A DNA stretch of 64,000 bases from Cherax quadricarinatus (taxonomy: Eukaryota; Arthropoda; Malacostraca; Decapoda; Parastacidae): the NCBI RefSeq assembly GCF_038502225.1, contig NC_091369.1:6550587-6614586 (forward strand), in the 5' to 3' direction. A program made the translations under genes and the position numbers. The notes under the pieces are model-generated. The model had not been told where the DNA came from. It ran no database searches and worked only from the letters and a program-made list of their open reading frames with translations. Positions 39,501 to 49,261 of the stretch are shown here, piece by piece; position 1 is the stretch's first letter, and each line of letters begins with the position of its first letter.

Positions 39501-42500
39501 TGTGGGAGATCCGTTTATAAAAACTTGCATTTGTGGTCACAGTGGTGACTATGCTAATCTTCCTATGGTGTATAAATATACCTAGCTGGACGAATCTTAT
39601 TGTAGCCAGCTGGCCCAGTGGCTAGCGCATCGGACTGGAGTTTCATTACTCTCTGATTGCGGGTTCTAACCCCGCCCGTGGTATGGTTTGGCTACTCTAC
39701 CAAGAGACTCATTGAAATTACGACAAGAGAGGTCATCACTCAATTCTGCACCTACTAAATTGCCACACCAAGCAGCTTATCACTCCTACTTGCTCCATAA
39801 ACCAGCTAAAACTGCCACCTCTTTTGAATTCCTGTTGGTAAATAATCTGAAAGATGTTGGTGCCCATCCTAATGCCATATCCACTCTATTATAATATAAC
39901 TACAGAAAACAGAGGTTAGTGAATAGTTTGATCCGAGATACGTACTCCTGTCTCAGCAGCCGCTTGCCATGAGGGAAAATAGTGAGGTGAACTATCGAAG
40001 ATATAAATTAGTGAGTGAGGTGAACCACCAAGGATATAAATTAGTGAGCGAGGTGACCTACCAAGGATATAAATTAGTGAGCGAGGTGAACTACCAAGGA
40101 TATGAATTAGTGACCTTATCATAGACTCAACAGCAACATTTTTCTATTCACACCAGCCCCTCAAGGGAGGTTCCTCGATGCTGGTGAGGGGCTCCTGATC
40201 TTGGGAATTGGATCTGTTTTCCAGTTCCCTGAGTTGAGCCTGAATGTCTTCCACAACCTTCCCCCCATAGGTGCTATATAATCCCTAAGGGTTTAGCTCT
40301 CCCCATAATAATAATATCCACACCTGTCATGTAGGGGGGTATTGATTAGGGAAATACGGAGGTAAGCGGAGGGAGTCAGTAGGCAGGGGACAGGCAGGTT
40401 AAGTGGTAGGAGAGATGATTAGCGGAGGTTGGTAGATAATGTGAGGTCACTGGTGACTACAACTTCACCTCTCATTAATCTACCCACCACTCCACACTAC
40501 TCACCCTTTCACTACTTTAACTAAACATAAATAAATGGAAATAAGAATAACGGGGACAGTGAATATTACTATTCTACTCAAACACAGTTTATTATTAAGT
40601 CCTTGTACAATAATATATTTAGGAACAGGAGTACATCATTGGGGTTTAGATAAATGGGGTGGTACACATAAGCAGTGAGACAGGGAACACAATCAACTTG
40701 ACGAAAATGAATATAACTTACAATATAGTACAGAGGACAGTTCACTACAGGAACTAAGCCACAGGTCCCAAGACCTACACAGCACGAGTACTGCTCCAAG
40801 CCAGTACTCTGCCCAATGTCTCCAACAGTCTCTCTTCCCGAGACTCTCTAGCTCAGCTCTGCTCACAGGCCAGAGCTCCGCTCGAATCTCCAACAGTCTC
40901 TCCTCCCGAGACTCTCCAGCTCAGCTCTGCTCCCAGGCCAGAGCTCTAAGAACATAAGAACATAAGAACGAAGGAACACTGCAGAAGGCCTACTGGCCCA
41001 TGCGAGGCAGGTCCAAGTCTCCTACCGGCTTAAGCCAATGCACCCAACCTAGTCAGGTCAGGTCACATTGACTTAAGGGAGGAACACGGCAACCGACCTG
41101 TTAGCACAAGCTATCAGGTCTAACTCACACCCACCCACATCTACTCATGTATTTATCCAACCTATTTTTAAAGCTACACAACGTTCTGGCCTCTATAACG
41201 GTACTTGGGAGTTTGTTCCACTCATCCACAACTCTATTACCAAACCAGTACTTTCCTATATCCTTCCTGAATCTGAATTTTTCCAACTTAAAACCATTGC
41301 TGCGAGTCCTGTCTAGGCTAGATATTTTCAGCACACTATTTACATCCCCTTTATTTATTCCTGTCTTCCACTTATACACCTCAATCATATCCCCCCTAAT
41401 TCTACGTCTTTCTAGAGAGTGCAGATTCAGGGCCCTTAGTCTATCCTCATAGGGAAGGTTTCTGATACATGGGATCATCTTTGTCATCCTCCTTTGTACA
41501 TTTTCCAGAGAATTTATATCCATTCTGTAATACGGTGACCAAAACTGTGCAGCATAATCTAAATGAGGCCTAACCAAGGATGTATAGAGTTGAAGAACAA
41601 CCTGAGGACTCCTATTATTTATGCTTCTTGATATGAAGCCAAGGATTCTATTAGCTTTATTGCGAACACTTATGCACTGTTGTCTTGGTTTCAGATTACT
41701 GCTAACCAGAACTCCTAAATCTTTTTCGTAATCCGTAATATTAAGATCTACATTATTTAGTTTATATGTGGCATGGTTATTGTCCTGTCCAACATTTAGA
41801 ACTTTGCATTTGTCTATATTAAACTGCATCTGCCACTTCTCCGACCACTGCATCAGTCTATTCAAATCTTCCTGGAGTGCTCGAATGTCCTCGTCAGAAT
41901 GAATTCGACGGCCTATTTTGGTGTCATCGGCAAACTTGCCGATGTCGCTCTTTATGCCCTCATCTATGTCGTTTATGTAGATTGTGAACAGCAGGGGGCC
42001 CAACACTGACCCCTGTGGAACACCGCTCGTGACGCTTCCCCACTCTGATTTCTCCCCATTTATGCAAACTCTCTGCTGCCTATTTGTCAACCATGACTCT
42101 ATCCAGGAAAAAATTTCTCCTCCTATTCCATGTGCTTTAATTTTCCTCAATAGTCTCTGATGTGGGACCCTGTCAAAAGCCTTACTGAAGCCCAAATTTC
42201 CTCTGCTCAGCTGTTCCTTGAGCTTATATTGTCCCGAGAGCACCCCCCACAACCACGTGTACGACCTGACGCCTAGGTCTGACGCCGTCAAGAACAAAAG
42301 ACCTCAGACGTGGGCGTGGCTGACAGACGTTTGCCAAGGCAAGGTGTGACCATATAATTGGTTAAATTAGGTCTCCCAAGAGGCCTCACAAACCCAGCTG
42401 AACTTCATCACACACCATCTCTTTTTGAACTCGAGTCATAGTTAACGATTTACTATACTGACACCAGTGAAATGTTAATCTTGGTAGATACTTCTACTGT

Positions 42501-44312
42501 AATCAGCAAGCGATTTATTCTGATAGCTGTGCCTACCATATTTCACATTAATAACGAAGAACTTGTAAGATCAGGAAGTCAAAGACTAAAAAAGGAGTTA
42601 GAAACCTAATACAAAGAAAAGCACAGAATAACAAGCTAAAGACAGAGCCGTTGAACGACTATCATGAGGGACTAACCTCTGCAGATAGCGAACCAATAAC
42701 CTGTGGAAGAACACTTACATGGCAGATGACAACCACTCGCGCTCTCACTAGGAGACATCATAGACCACTTGTTATACACAGTTATACATTGAACTATTAC
42801 TTTAATGCATATTTTAGATGTTATTCTAGCTAGTGTACTAGTAAGTCACATACTGAATGATCCACATGCAGTAGAAAAACATAATTCAAGAGTACGTGTA
42901 CTGAGGAGTGTACTAGTACATACACACTCGGTTCTCTCGAGGATAAAATTTTCCTCATTTTCTGTTTGATGGTGACCCGCTGTTAGATTAGAGACAACTG
43001 TTTGTATAATGCATGCGAGTTGGTGTTCACAGTATGGGCTCGGGAGGAGGCCCTGACACAAGCACAGTATGCACTGAGAGTCGGTCCTGCCCTTCTTACT
43101 CACTTCGAGGATTACTTCAATCAACCTTACCCGCTTCCCAAGCAGGACATGATCGCTATTCCTGACTTCTCTGCGGGAGCCATGGAGAACTGGGGCCTCA
43201 TAACCTACAGGTAAACACTCGCTGTGCTCTATTTATGGGGCGCATGAGAAAGTTGGGAATAGATTTAATAATAGTATTAGTAATCCAAGAAAGTGTGCAC
43301 TAATTGCCTTTACATCTTCTGGCAAACGTTATTAACTAGTCAACTGGGATTAATTTGACACTTAAAGACTAGCTGGAACCTTGTTCCACGGATTAGCCAC
43401 TTATGTTTTTCTGACTTTAATCTAACAGGAATGTGGACACTTTGGAATAATTATCTTATCGTAATTTGTAATTATGTAGGAAGGTTAAATTATATAATTT
43501 TCACATTACTGAGAAACTTGTATGCCTCCACTTCGTCTCTTGAAGGTGATGAACATGGTACTACAACTTTCTGCACTTAAACTATTGTTTCAGTATAGCA
43601 ACTGCGAAGATGAGAGTTCCAAAACGGGTGTTTAAAATATCAAAGAATTATCACTATTTTAAATGTCATAACGTTATTTTTCTTAACTGCTACCTTCAAT
43701 ATTGTTAATAGTTGGGCTGCTGCCTTTCTTCAACATTGATAATAGCAGGACTCCTGCCTGCCTTCAACACTGCATATGGTAGGTATGCCAGTTTTCACAC
43801 TGTTACAATGACTAAACTATAAATCAGTGCGAACATCACCATGGAAAAACATTACTCTTCCAACCCCGTCCTTCAAGGAGGGGGGCCCCTTGATGCCAGT
43901 GAAAGACTCGATCCAGGGAATTTAGCTACCCTTTCTTGACCCTGACCTGATTACCTCTAGTTTCCAGAGCATTGTAACTCTACGGGTCTAGCACATATTG
44001 ATATTCCACTAACCCAGTCAATTATATAAGGTGTTGCCGCAAGAGAGCTTCAAAATGGACATGTATCTGAGATAACACGTACACCTAACTTGTTCCATTG
44101 GCTAATTTTGAAGTGATTGTTATTTCAGGGAGACAGCATTATTGTACGACCCTGATGAATCAGCTCGATCTAGCCAGTACGGAGTGGCCCTAACAGTGGC
44201 CCACGAGTTGGCCCATCAGTGGTTCGGCAACATTGTCACGCCTAAGTGGTGGACCGACTTGTGGCTTAATGAAGGCTTTGCTACTTTCGTCCAGTACATT
44301 GGCTTGGACCAT
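36415..44312 (+). CDS. APN: Aminopeptidase N-like M1 peptidase, gene 2 (5' half, seven exons; cut off)
   Basis: Tandem paralogue of the gene at 776. Exons: 36415-36597, 37185-37517, 37679-37890, 38196-38351, 38471-38601, 43033-43210, 44129-44312; 1,377 nt, 459 codons, all phases consistent, no stop. It starts at an ATG in a good context (A at -3, G at +4). A short cytoplasmic tail is followed by a hydrophobic segment at residues 22-40 ([19 protein letters not shown]), a type II signal anchor, then a Thr-rich stalk of about 50 residues, [21 protein letters not shown] and [10 protein letters not shown]…NEG. Exon lengths equal those of gene 1 except for the stalk exon. Everything after the catalytic exon (nine exons in gene 1) is absent; the sequence runs into a repeat-filled intron and then the N gap. 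A split gene by misassembly or a true truncated duplicate are both possible. Confidence 0.9.
36804..36963 (+). repeat. Mini-I repeat, diverged plus copy in APN gene 2 intron 1
   Basis: GATGCTAGTGAAGTGTTCTT head and TGCTACGGATTTAGCATTTT tail, ending AGTATAATAAC. Confidence 0.45.
37022..37163 (-). mobile_element. RTE-like LINE 3' tail fragment next to the stalk exon
   Basis: Minus-oriented tail (GGCATTGTACTTCCCATTTC… to CCATTCACTCCTAT) with a short TA run. It ends about 20 bp before the acceptor of the exon at 37185. Confidence 0.6.
39293..39690. mobile_element. Foldback element with tRNA-like arms, copy 1
   Basis: Two inverted arms (39293-39455 and 39530-39690) of about 160 bp around a short spacer. 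Each arm ends in a tRNA-like module: on the right arm, TGGCCCAGTGGCTAGCGC (A-box-like) and GGGTTCTAACCCC (B-box-like). A second copy lies at 60905-61310. No ORF. Confidence 0.65.
39983..40113 (+). repeat. 36-bp tandem repeat, about four units
   Basis: Units of the form AAGGATATAAATTAGTGAGC followed by GAGGTGAACTACC. No gene. Confidence 0.8.
40155..40316 (+). repeat. Mini-I repeat, most complete plus copy
   Basis: About 160 bp: head CCTCAAGGGAGGTTCCTCGA, GGTGAGGGGCTCCTGATC, GGAATTGGATCTG; tail GGTGCTATATAATCCCTAAG, GGTTTAGCTCTCC and ATAATAATAAT. It aligns to the first 100 or so bp and last 60 or so bp of the I-like LINE at 49714-56312 with nothing in between. Confidence 0.65.
40810..40948 (+). 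repeat. Tandem duplication of about 75 bp
   Basis: TCTCCAACAGTCTCTC…CCGAGACTCTC…AGCTCAGCTCTGCTC appears twice in a row, directly before a LINE 3' end. Confidence 0.6.
40949..42190 (-). mobile_element. CR1-like LINE fragment, 5'-truncated in the RT domain
   Basis: The minus strand keeps a 390-codon open frame: [73 protein letters not shown] and a CR1-type C-terminus. The first catalytic Asp (consensus DFSKAFD) is lost at the truncation point near 42190. The 3' end on plus begins CTAAGAACATAAGAACATAA. Different family from 19383-22106. A retrotransposon relic, recent enough to keep an open frame. Confidence 0.82.
43866..44005 (+). repeat. Mini-I repeat, plus copy before the catalytic exon of gene 2
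   Basis: CTTCAAGGAGGGGGGCCCCT head, middle GGAATTTAGCTACC, tail ACTCTACGGGTCTAGCACA. Confidence 0.5.
44129..44312 (+). CDS. APN: APN gene 2 catalytic exon (last one visible)
   Basis: Encodes [18 protein letters not shown], then [10 protein letters not shown] and NEGFATF to GLDH. From about 44190 it is nucleotide-identical to gene 1, while its first 60 nt differ (for example SARSSQYG against SDLINQYQ). The donor is GTAAGT in phase 0. No following exon is present in the window. Confidence 0.9.
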
Positions 44313-47300
44313 GTAAGTACAACTTTATTGCCCGGGCCTCACGGCTCAGTGATTCGTTGTTTTAATCTTTTTTCCATCAAAAAAAAAATAAAGATCTCAC
44401 TCATGCCAAACTAAGAGTCATAAAAAATGTAAAAAATCTTTACGAGAAAAAATTAGGAGCAAGGATTCTTGATTAAGTACCAGACAAAGAATGAGAGTAA
44501 AGATATTATCCACACCCAGAATCTCAGTTATTATTAGGTTGAGAGCTGTCATCTACACTAGGGTCATTAAGGCTACATGCCACCTTTACATCACCAGTCA
44601 AGGATATTTTAATCCTTACTATAGATAATAAACTCATCACAGGAAGCAAACATTGAGAAAGACACATCTTTCAGTACATATACTGTCACCCAGTTCAACA
44701 AGTATGACGCTGTTAAGTTGTTGGAGTGTGAGCAGGGTAATATTTTGTGAAGGGATTCAGGGAAACCGGTTAGCCGGACTTGAGTCTTGGAGGTGGGGTT
44801 TGGGATATTGGCTGTTTGTAGTGGCTTCTAAACTATCATGTCTGGGCACCTCTGCAAAGACAGTGATATTGTGTAAATGGTGGGAGACGGCCGTCGTGTT
44901 AAAAAAAAAGTTTCTCAAGACTTGGGCACTCAACCAACAATTGTAGCAGAGACTATATAGTTATCTAGTTTACACACATACATCTAGTTCAGTGCGCATC
45001 AAGCATCTTTAGTGTCGAAATGAAAACGTTCGAAGTGGTTAGGAAGACTCAGGAAAAACTTCCCGTTTGTCCGGAACAGAGCAACTTAAAAAAGGCCTGG
45101 TAGTTCACGGATTAAGTCATCATAAACAAAGTGGTAAAGACGCAATTCAGAGAGAGCTACAAGGAACACAGGTGTTTCAACAAGTGCATCCAGACGACCA
45201 CAGCCTTAATGGAGGAATACAGAAGAATAAGTTTTACGAAGTAATAAATTAAGAGTACCATTGAACTTCATTACCTTGACGCAAAGGACAGACGGATTAT
45301 GCTTACAGAACAAACACCTAATTTCACTTAAGTGGAATGGCAATGGCAAGGACTGCAGAACTCGGAAATCATGTCTCCCCAGAAACGTAGAACAGATGTC
45401 CTCTAAAAAATGAAATAAAACATCAGACCTTCGCTGCTAGCTACTCTGCGAGGAGTTACCACATTGGGGTTTTGCATGTAATGTCACGGGCTACTTGATA
45501 TACCATTATTATTATAAAAGCAAGTGCTAAACCCGCATGGGTCATACATTAATACTGATGTAAGCATAATGTTTATTTTACTGTAGCCATGACGTAACGG
45601 CTACAGCAAAATACTTGCAGCTGATGCTGATTTCTTACCCAGCCATAAAGTACCTCTATGCATTAAGAATTTTGTGTTGAGAAATATTGTTTACTCCGTA
45701 ATGAGATCAATCACATGTTTATGACAGGCTTCCCAATACAAGTGTCAACCAACCCACTTAACATGACTGCAAAACCTCAGTACCTCCTCAAGGAGCCTAA
45801 ACGGGTTGGAGACCTTCAATTTTTCGAGTGACTACGCTTGTGTTGGTGTTACCTGGAGAAAGTTCCGGGGGTCAACGCCACCGCGGCCCGGTCTGTGACC
45901 AGGCCTCCTGGTGGATTAGAGCCTGATCAACGAGCCACAGCCCGGCTGGTCAGGTACTTACTTTAGGTGCTTGTCCAGTGCCAGCTTGAAGACTGCCAGG
46001 GGTCTATTGGTAATCCCCCTTATGTATGCTGGGAGGCAGTTGAACAGTCTCGGGCCCCTGACACTTATTGTATTGTCTCTTAACGTGCTAGTGACACCCC
46101 TGCTTTTCATTGGGGGGATGTTGCATCGTCTGCCAAGTCTTTTGCTTTCGTTGTGAGTGATTTTCGTGTGCAAGTTCGGTACTAGTCCCTCTAGGATTTT
46201 CCAAGTGTATATAATCATGTATCTCTCCCGCCTGCGTTCCAGGGAATACAGGTTTAGGAACCTCAAGCGCTCCCAGTAACTGAGGTGTTTTATCTCTGTT
46301 ATGCGCACTGTGAAGGTTCTCTGTACTTTTTCTAGGTCAGCAATTTCACCTGCCTTGAAAGGTGCTGTTAGTGTGCGGCAATATTCCAGCCTAGATAGAA
46401 CAAGTCACCTGAAGAGTATCATCATGGGCTTGGCATCCCAAGTTTTGAAGGTTCTCATTATCCATCCTGTCATTTTTCTAGCAGCTGCGATTGATACAAT
46501 GTTATGGTTCTTGAAGGTGAGATCCTCTGACATGATCACTCCTAGGTCTTTGATGTTTGTTTTTCGCTCTATTTTGTGGCCCGAATTTGTTTTGTACTCC
46601 GATGAAGTTTTAATTTCCTCGTGTTTACCATATCTGAGTAATTGAAATTTCTCATCGTTGAACTTCATATTGTTTTCTGCAGCCTATTGCAGTGTCTGCA
46701 GTGGAAGACAGTCCTGCAGATTCGGGTGTCATCTGCAAAGGAAGACACGGTGCTGTGGCTGACATCCTTGTCTATGTCGGATATGAGGATGAGGAACAAG
46801 ATGGGAGCGAGTACTGTGCCTTGTGGAACAGAGCTTTTCACCGTAGCTGCCTTGGACTTTACTCTGTTGACTACTACTCTTTGTGTTCTGTTTGTGAGGA
46901 AATTATAGATCCATTTACCAACTTTTCCTGTCATTCCTTGTGCGCTATTACGCTATGGTCACACTTGTCGAAGGCTTTTGCAAAGTCTGTATATATTACA
47001 TCTGCATTATTTTTGTCTTCTAGTGCATCTAGGACCGTGTCGTAGTGATCCAATAGTTAAGACACAGGAGAGGTCTGTTCTAAACCCATGTTGCCCTGGG
47101 TTGTGTAATTGATGGGTTTCTAGATGGGTGGCGATCTTGCTTCTTAGGACCCTTTCAAAGATTTTTATGATATGGGATGTTAGTGCTGTCGGTCTGTAGT
47201 TCTTTGCTATTGCTTTACTTCCCCTTTTGTGGAGTGGGGCTATGTCTGTTGTTTTTTAGTAACTGTGGGACGACCCCCGTGTCCATGCTCCCTCTCCATA

Positions 47301-48900
47301 GGATGGTAAAAGCTCGTGATAGGGGCTTCTTGCAGTTCTTGATGAACACGGAGTTCCACGAGTCTGGCCCTGGGGCAGAGTGCATGGGCATGTCATTTAT
47401 CGCCTGTTCGAAGTCATTTGGCGTCAGGATAACATCAGATAGGCTTGTGTTAACCAAATTATGTGGCTCTCTCATAAAAAATTCATTTTGATCTTCGACT
47501 CTCAGTCTGGTTAGCGGCTTCCTAAAAACTGAGCCATATTGGGACTTGAGTAGCTCACCCATCTTGTTTAAGTAGGGGCCCAATACTGGACGTTGTTCTC
47601 GACTTTGGCATAGGAAAAGAAATACTTTGGATTTCTTTCGAATTCATTTATGGCTTTTAGTTCTTCCCGCGATTCCTGACTCCTATAAGATTCCTTGAGC
47701 TTAAGTTCGATGTTTGCTATTTCTCTGACCAGTGACTCCCTACGCATTTCAGATATATTGGCCTCCTTTAGCCGCTATGTTATTCTTTTCCGTCTCCTGT
47801 AAAGGGAGCGCCTGTTTCTTTCTATTTTACATCTACTCCTCCTTTTTCTTAAAGGAATAAGCCTTGTTCATACATCGAGTGCCACCGAGTTAATCTGTTC
47901 TAGGCATAAGTTGGGGTCTGTGTTGCTTAGTCTATCTTCCCAGCTTATATCGGTTAGGACTTGGTTTACTTGGTCCCACTTTATGTTCTTGTTATTGAAG
48001 TTGAATTTGGTGAAGGCTCCCTCGTGACTAATCTTATTATGTCGGTCTGGGGCTCCGCGCATACATTTCTGAACCTCGATTATGTTGTGATCTGAGCATA
48101 TTGTTTTTGATATGGTAACATTTCGTATCAGATCATCATTGTTAGTGAAGATGAGGTCTAGTGTATTCTCCAGTCTAGTAGGCTCTATTATTTGCTGGTT
48201 TAAACTGAATTTTGTGCAGAGATTTAAAAGCTCGTGTGTGTGTTAGCTCTCGTCAGAGCTGCCTCCTGGTGTTATCACTGCAACAACCTTATTTGCTATA
48301 TTCCTCCATTTTAGGTGCCTTAAGATGAAATCCCCCAGGACCAAGATGTTGGGGGCAGGAGCTGGCAGATTTTCCAGACAGTGGTCAATTTTTAACAGCT
48401 GTTCCTGGAATTGCTGAGACGTTGCATCCGGAGGCTTGTAGACTACCACAATGACTAGATTTTGGTTTTCGATCTTTACTGCTAAAACTTCCGCTACATC
48501 ATTTGAGGCATTAAGCAGTTCTGTGCAAACAAGTGACTCTGCGATATACAGGCCAACCCCCCCATTTTGCCTGTTCACTCTGTCGCATCTGTATAGGTTG
48601 TAACCTGGGATCCATACTTCATTGTCCAAGTGATCCTTTATGTGGGTCTCTGTGAAAGCTGCGAACATTGCATTTGTCTCTGCAAGCAGTCCACGGGGTT
48701 AAAAGATAAATAATCTAACACAAAGTGGGAGTTGTCACAGTTGCTCTTCGCTGATGACACTGTGCTTTTGGGAGATTCTGGGGAGAAGTTGCAGATGTTG
48801 GTGGATGAGTTTGGTAGGGTATGTAAAAGAAGAAAATTAAAAGTGAAGATAGGAAAGAGTAAGGTGATGAGGATAAAATATTAGGTAATGAAAGATTGGA
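44190..48900 (+). repeat. Segmental duplication or conversion tract, copy B (split by a CR1 insertion and ended by the gap)
   Basis: Pieces 44190-45847 and 48695-48900 match 9496-11260 and 11263-11468 respectively. The interruption is the LINE at 45848-48694. The right piece is RTE sequence (LLFADDTVLLGD, EKLQMLVDEFGRVCKRRKLK) that is better preserved than in copy A. Confidence 0.88.
45848..48694 (-). mobile_element. CR1/jockey-like LINE, 5'-truncated (copy inserted in the duplicated tract)
   Basis: Same family as 19383-22106: 3' end TACCTGGAGAAAGTTCCGGG on plus; minus-strand motifs FTKFNFNNKNIKWDQV, SVPQGTVLAPILFL, FADDTRI and an APE-type endonuclease part with RCDRVNRQNGGVGLYIAES. It is broken into several frames by small indels. 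Copy A of the duplication shows the empty site at 11261-11262 (GTGTTGGT|TT|GGGG), and no clear target-site duplication is present. Confidence 0.85.
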
Positions 48901-49000
48901 NNNNNNNNNNNNNNNNNNNNNNNNNNNNNNNNNNNNNNNNNNNNNNNNNNNNNNNNNNNNNNNNNNNNNNNNNNNNNNNNNNNNNNNNNNNNNNNNNNNN
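48901..49000. other. Assembly gap (100 N)
   Basis: Exactly 100 N, the usual placeholder for a gap of unknown size. The left side is RTE reverse-transcriptase sequence inside the duplicated APN intron; the right side is an RTE 3' tail of another subfamily. Confidence 0.99.
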
Positions 49001-49170
49001 GGGCAATGCCTGCACTCGGAAGGGTGGGGATGCTGCACTCGGAGCGTAATCTGACTCTGATGTCAGCACACTTCTCGAAACACAGACTGAATGAATGATG
49101 GTGAGTGTTTTCTTGTTTTAGTCACTCTGCTGTGGCAGGAGATGGGTACTAAGTTAAAAAAAACAAATCA
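49001..49170 (+). mobile_element. RTE-like LINE 3' tail fragment
   Basis: CAATGCCTGCACTCGGAAG, ATGTCAGCACACTTCTCG and GTGGCAGGAGATGGGTAC followed by an A run. Closest in the window to the tail at 62972-63160. Confidence 0.6.
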
Positions 49171-49195
49171 GATATATTAATTTAAAAAGCCTTAC

Positions 49196-49261
49196 CAACA
49201 TCTCAATTATAAGCTGAGATAACTCTTTCAGTATATTTGATGGTGGCTTTGCATATTCAGT
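49196..49261 (-). CDS. Deubiquitinase-like gene, 22-codon exon
   Basis: 66 nt between TTTTTTTCATTTCAG and GTAAGG, phase 0 on both sides, matching the exon at 58508-58728. Encodes TEYAKPPSNILKELSQLIIE and two more residues. The 9.2-kb intron before it holds the Tigger and I-like LINE nest. No further exon lies between here and the gap. Confidence 0.65.

Noticed and set aside
39603..39680. tRNA gene
   Set aside because: A- and B-box-like segments are present, but no good cloverleaf with a convincing acceptor stem and anticodon loop could be drawn, and the module recurs as arms of a repeated foldback element.
48715..49069. Minus-strand frames running through the N block
   Set aside because: They translate the 100-N gap and antisense RTE sequence.
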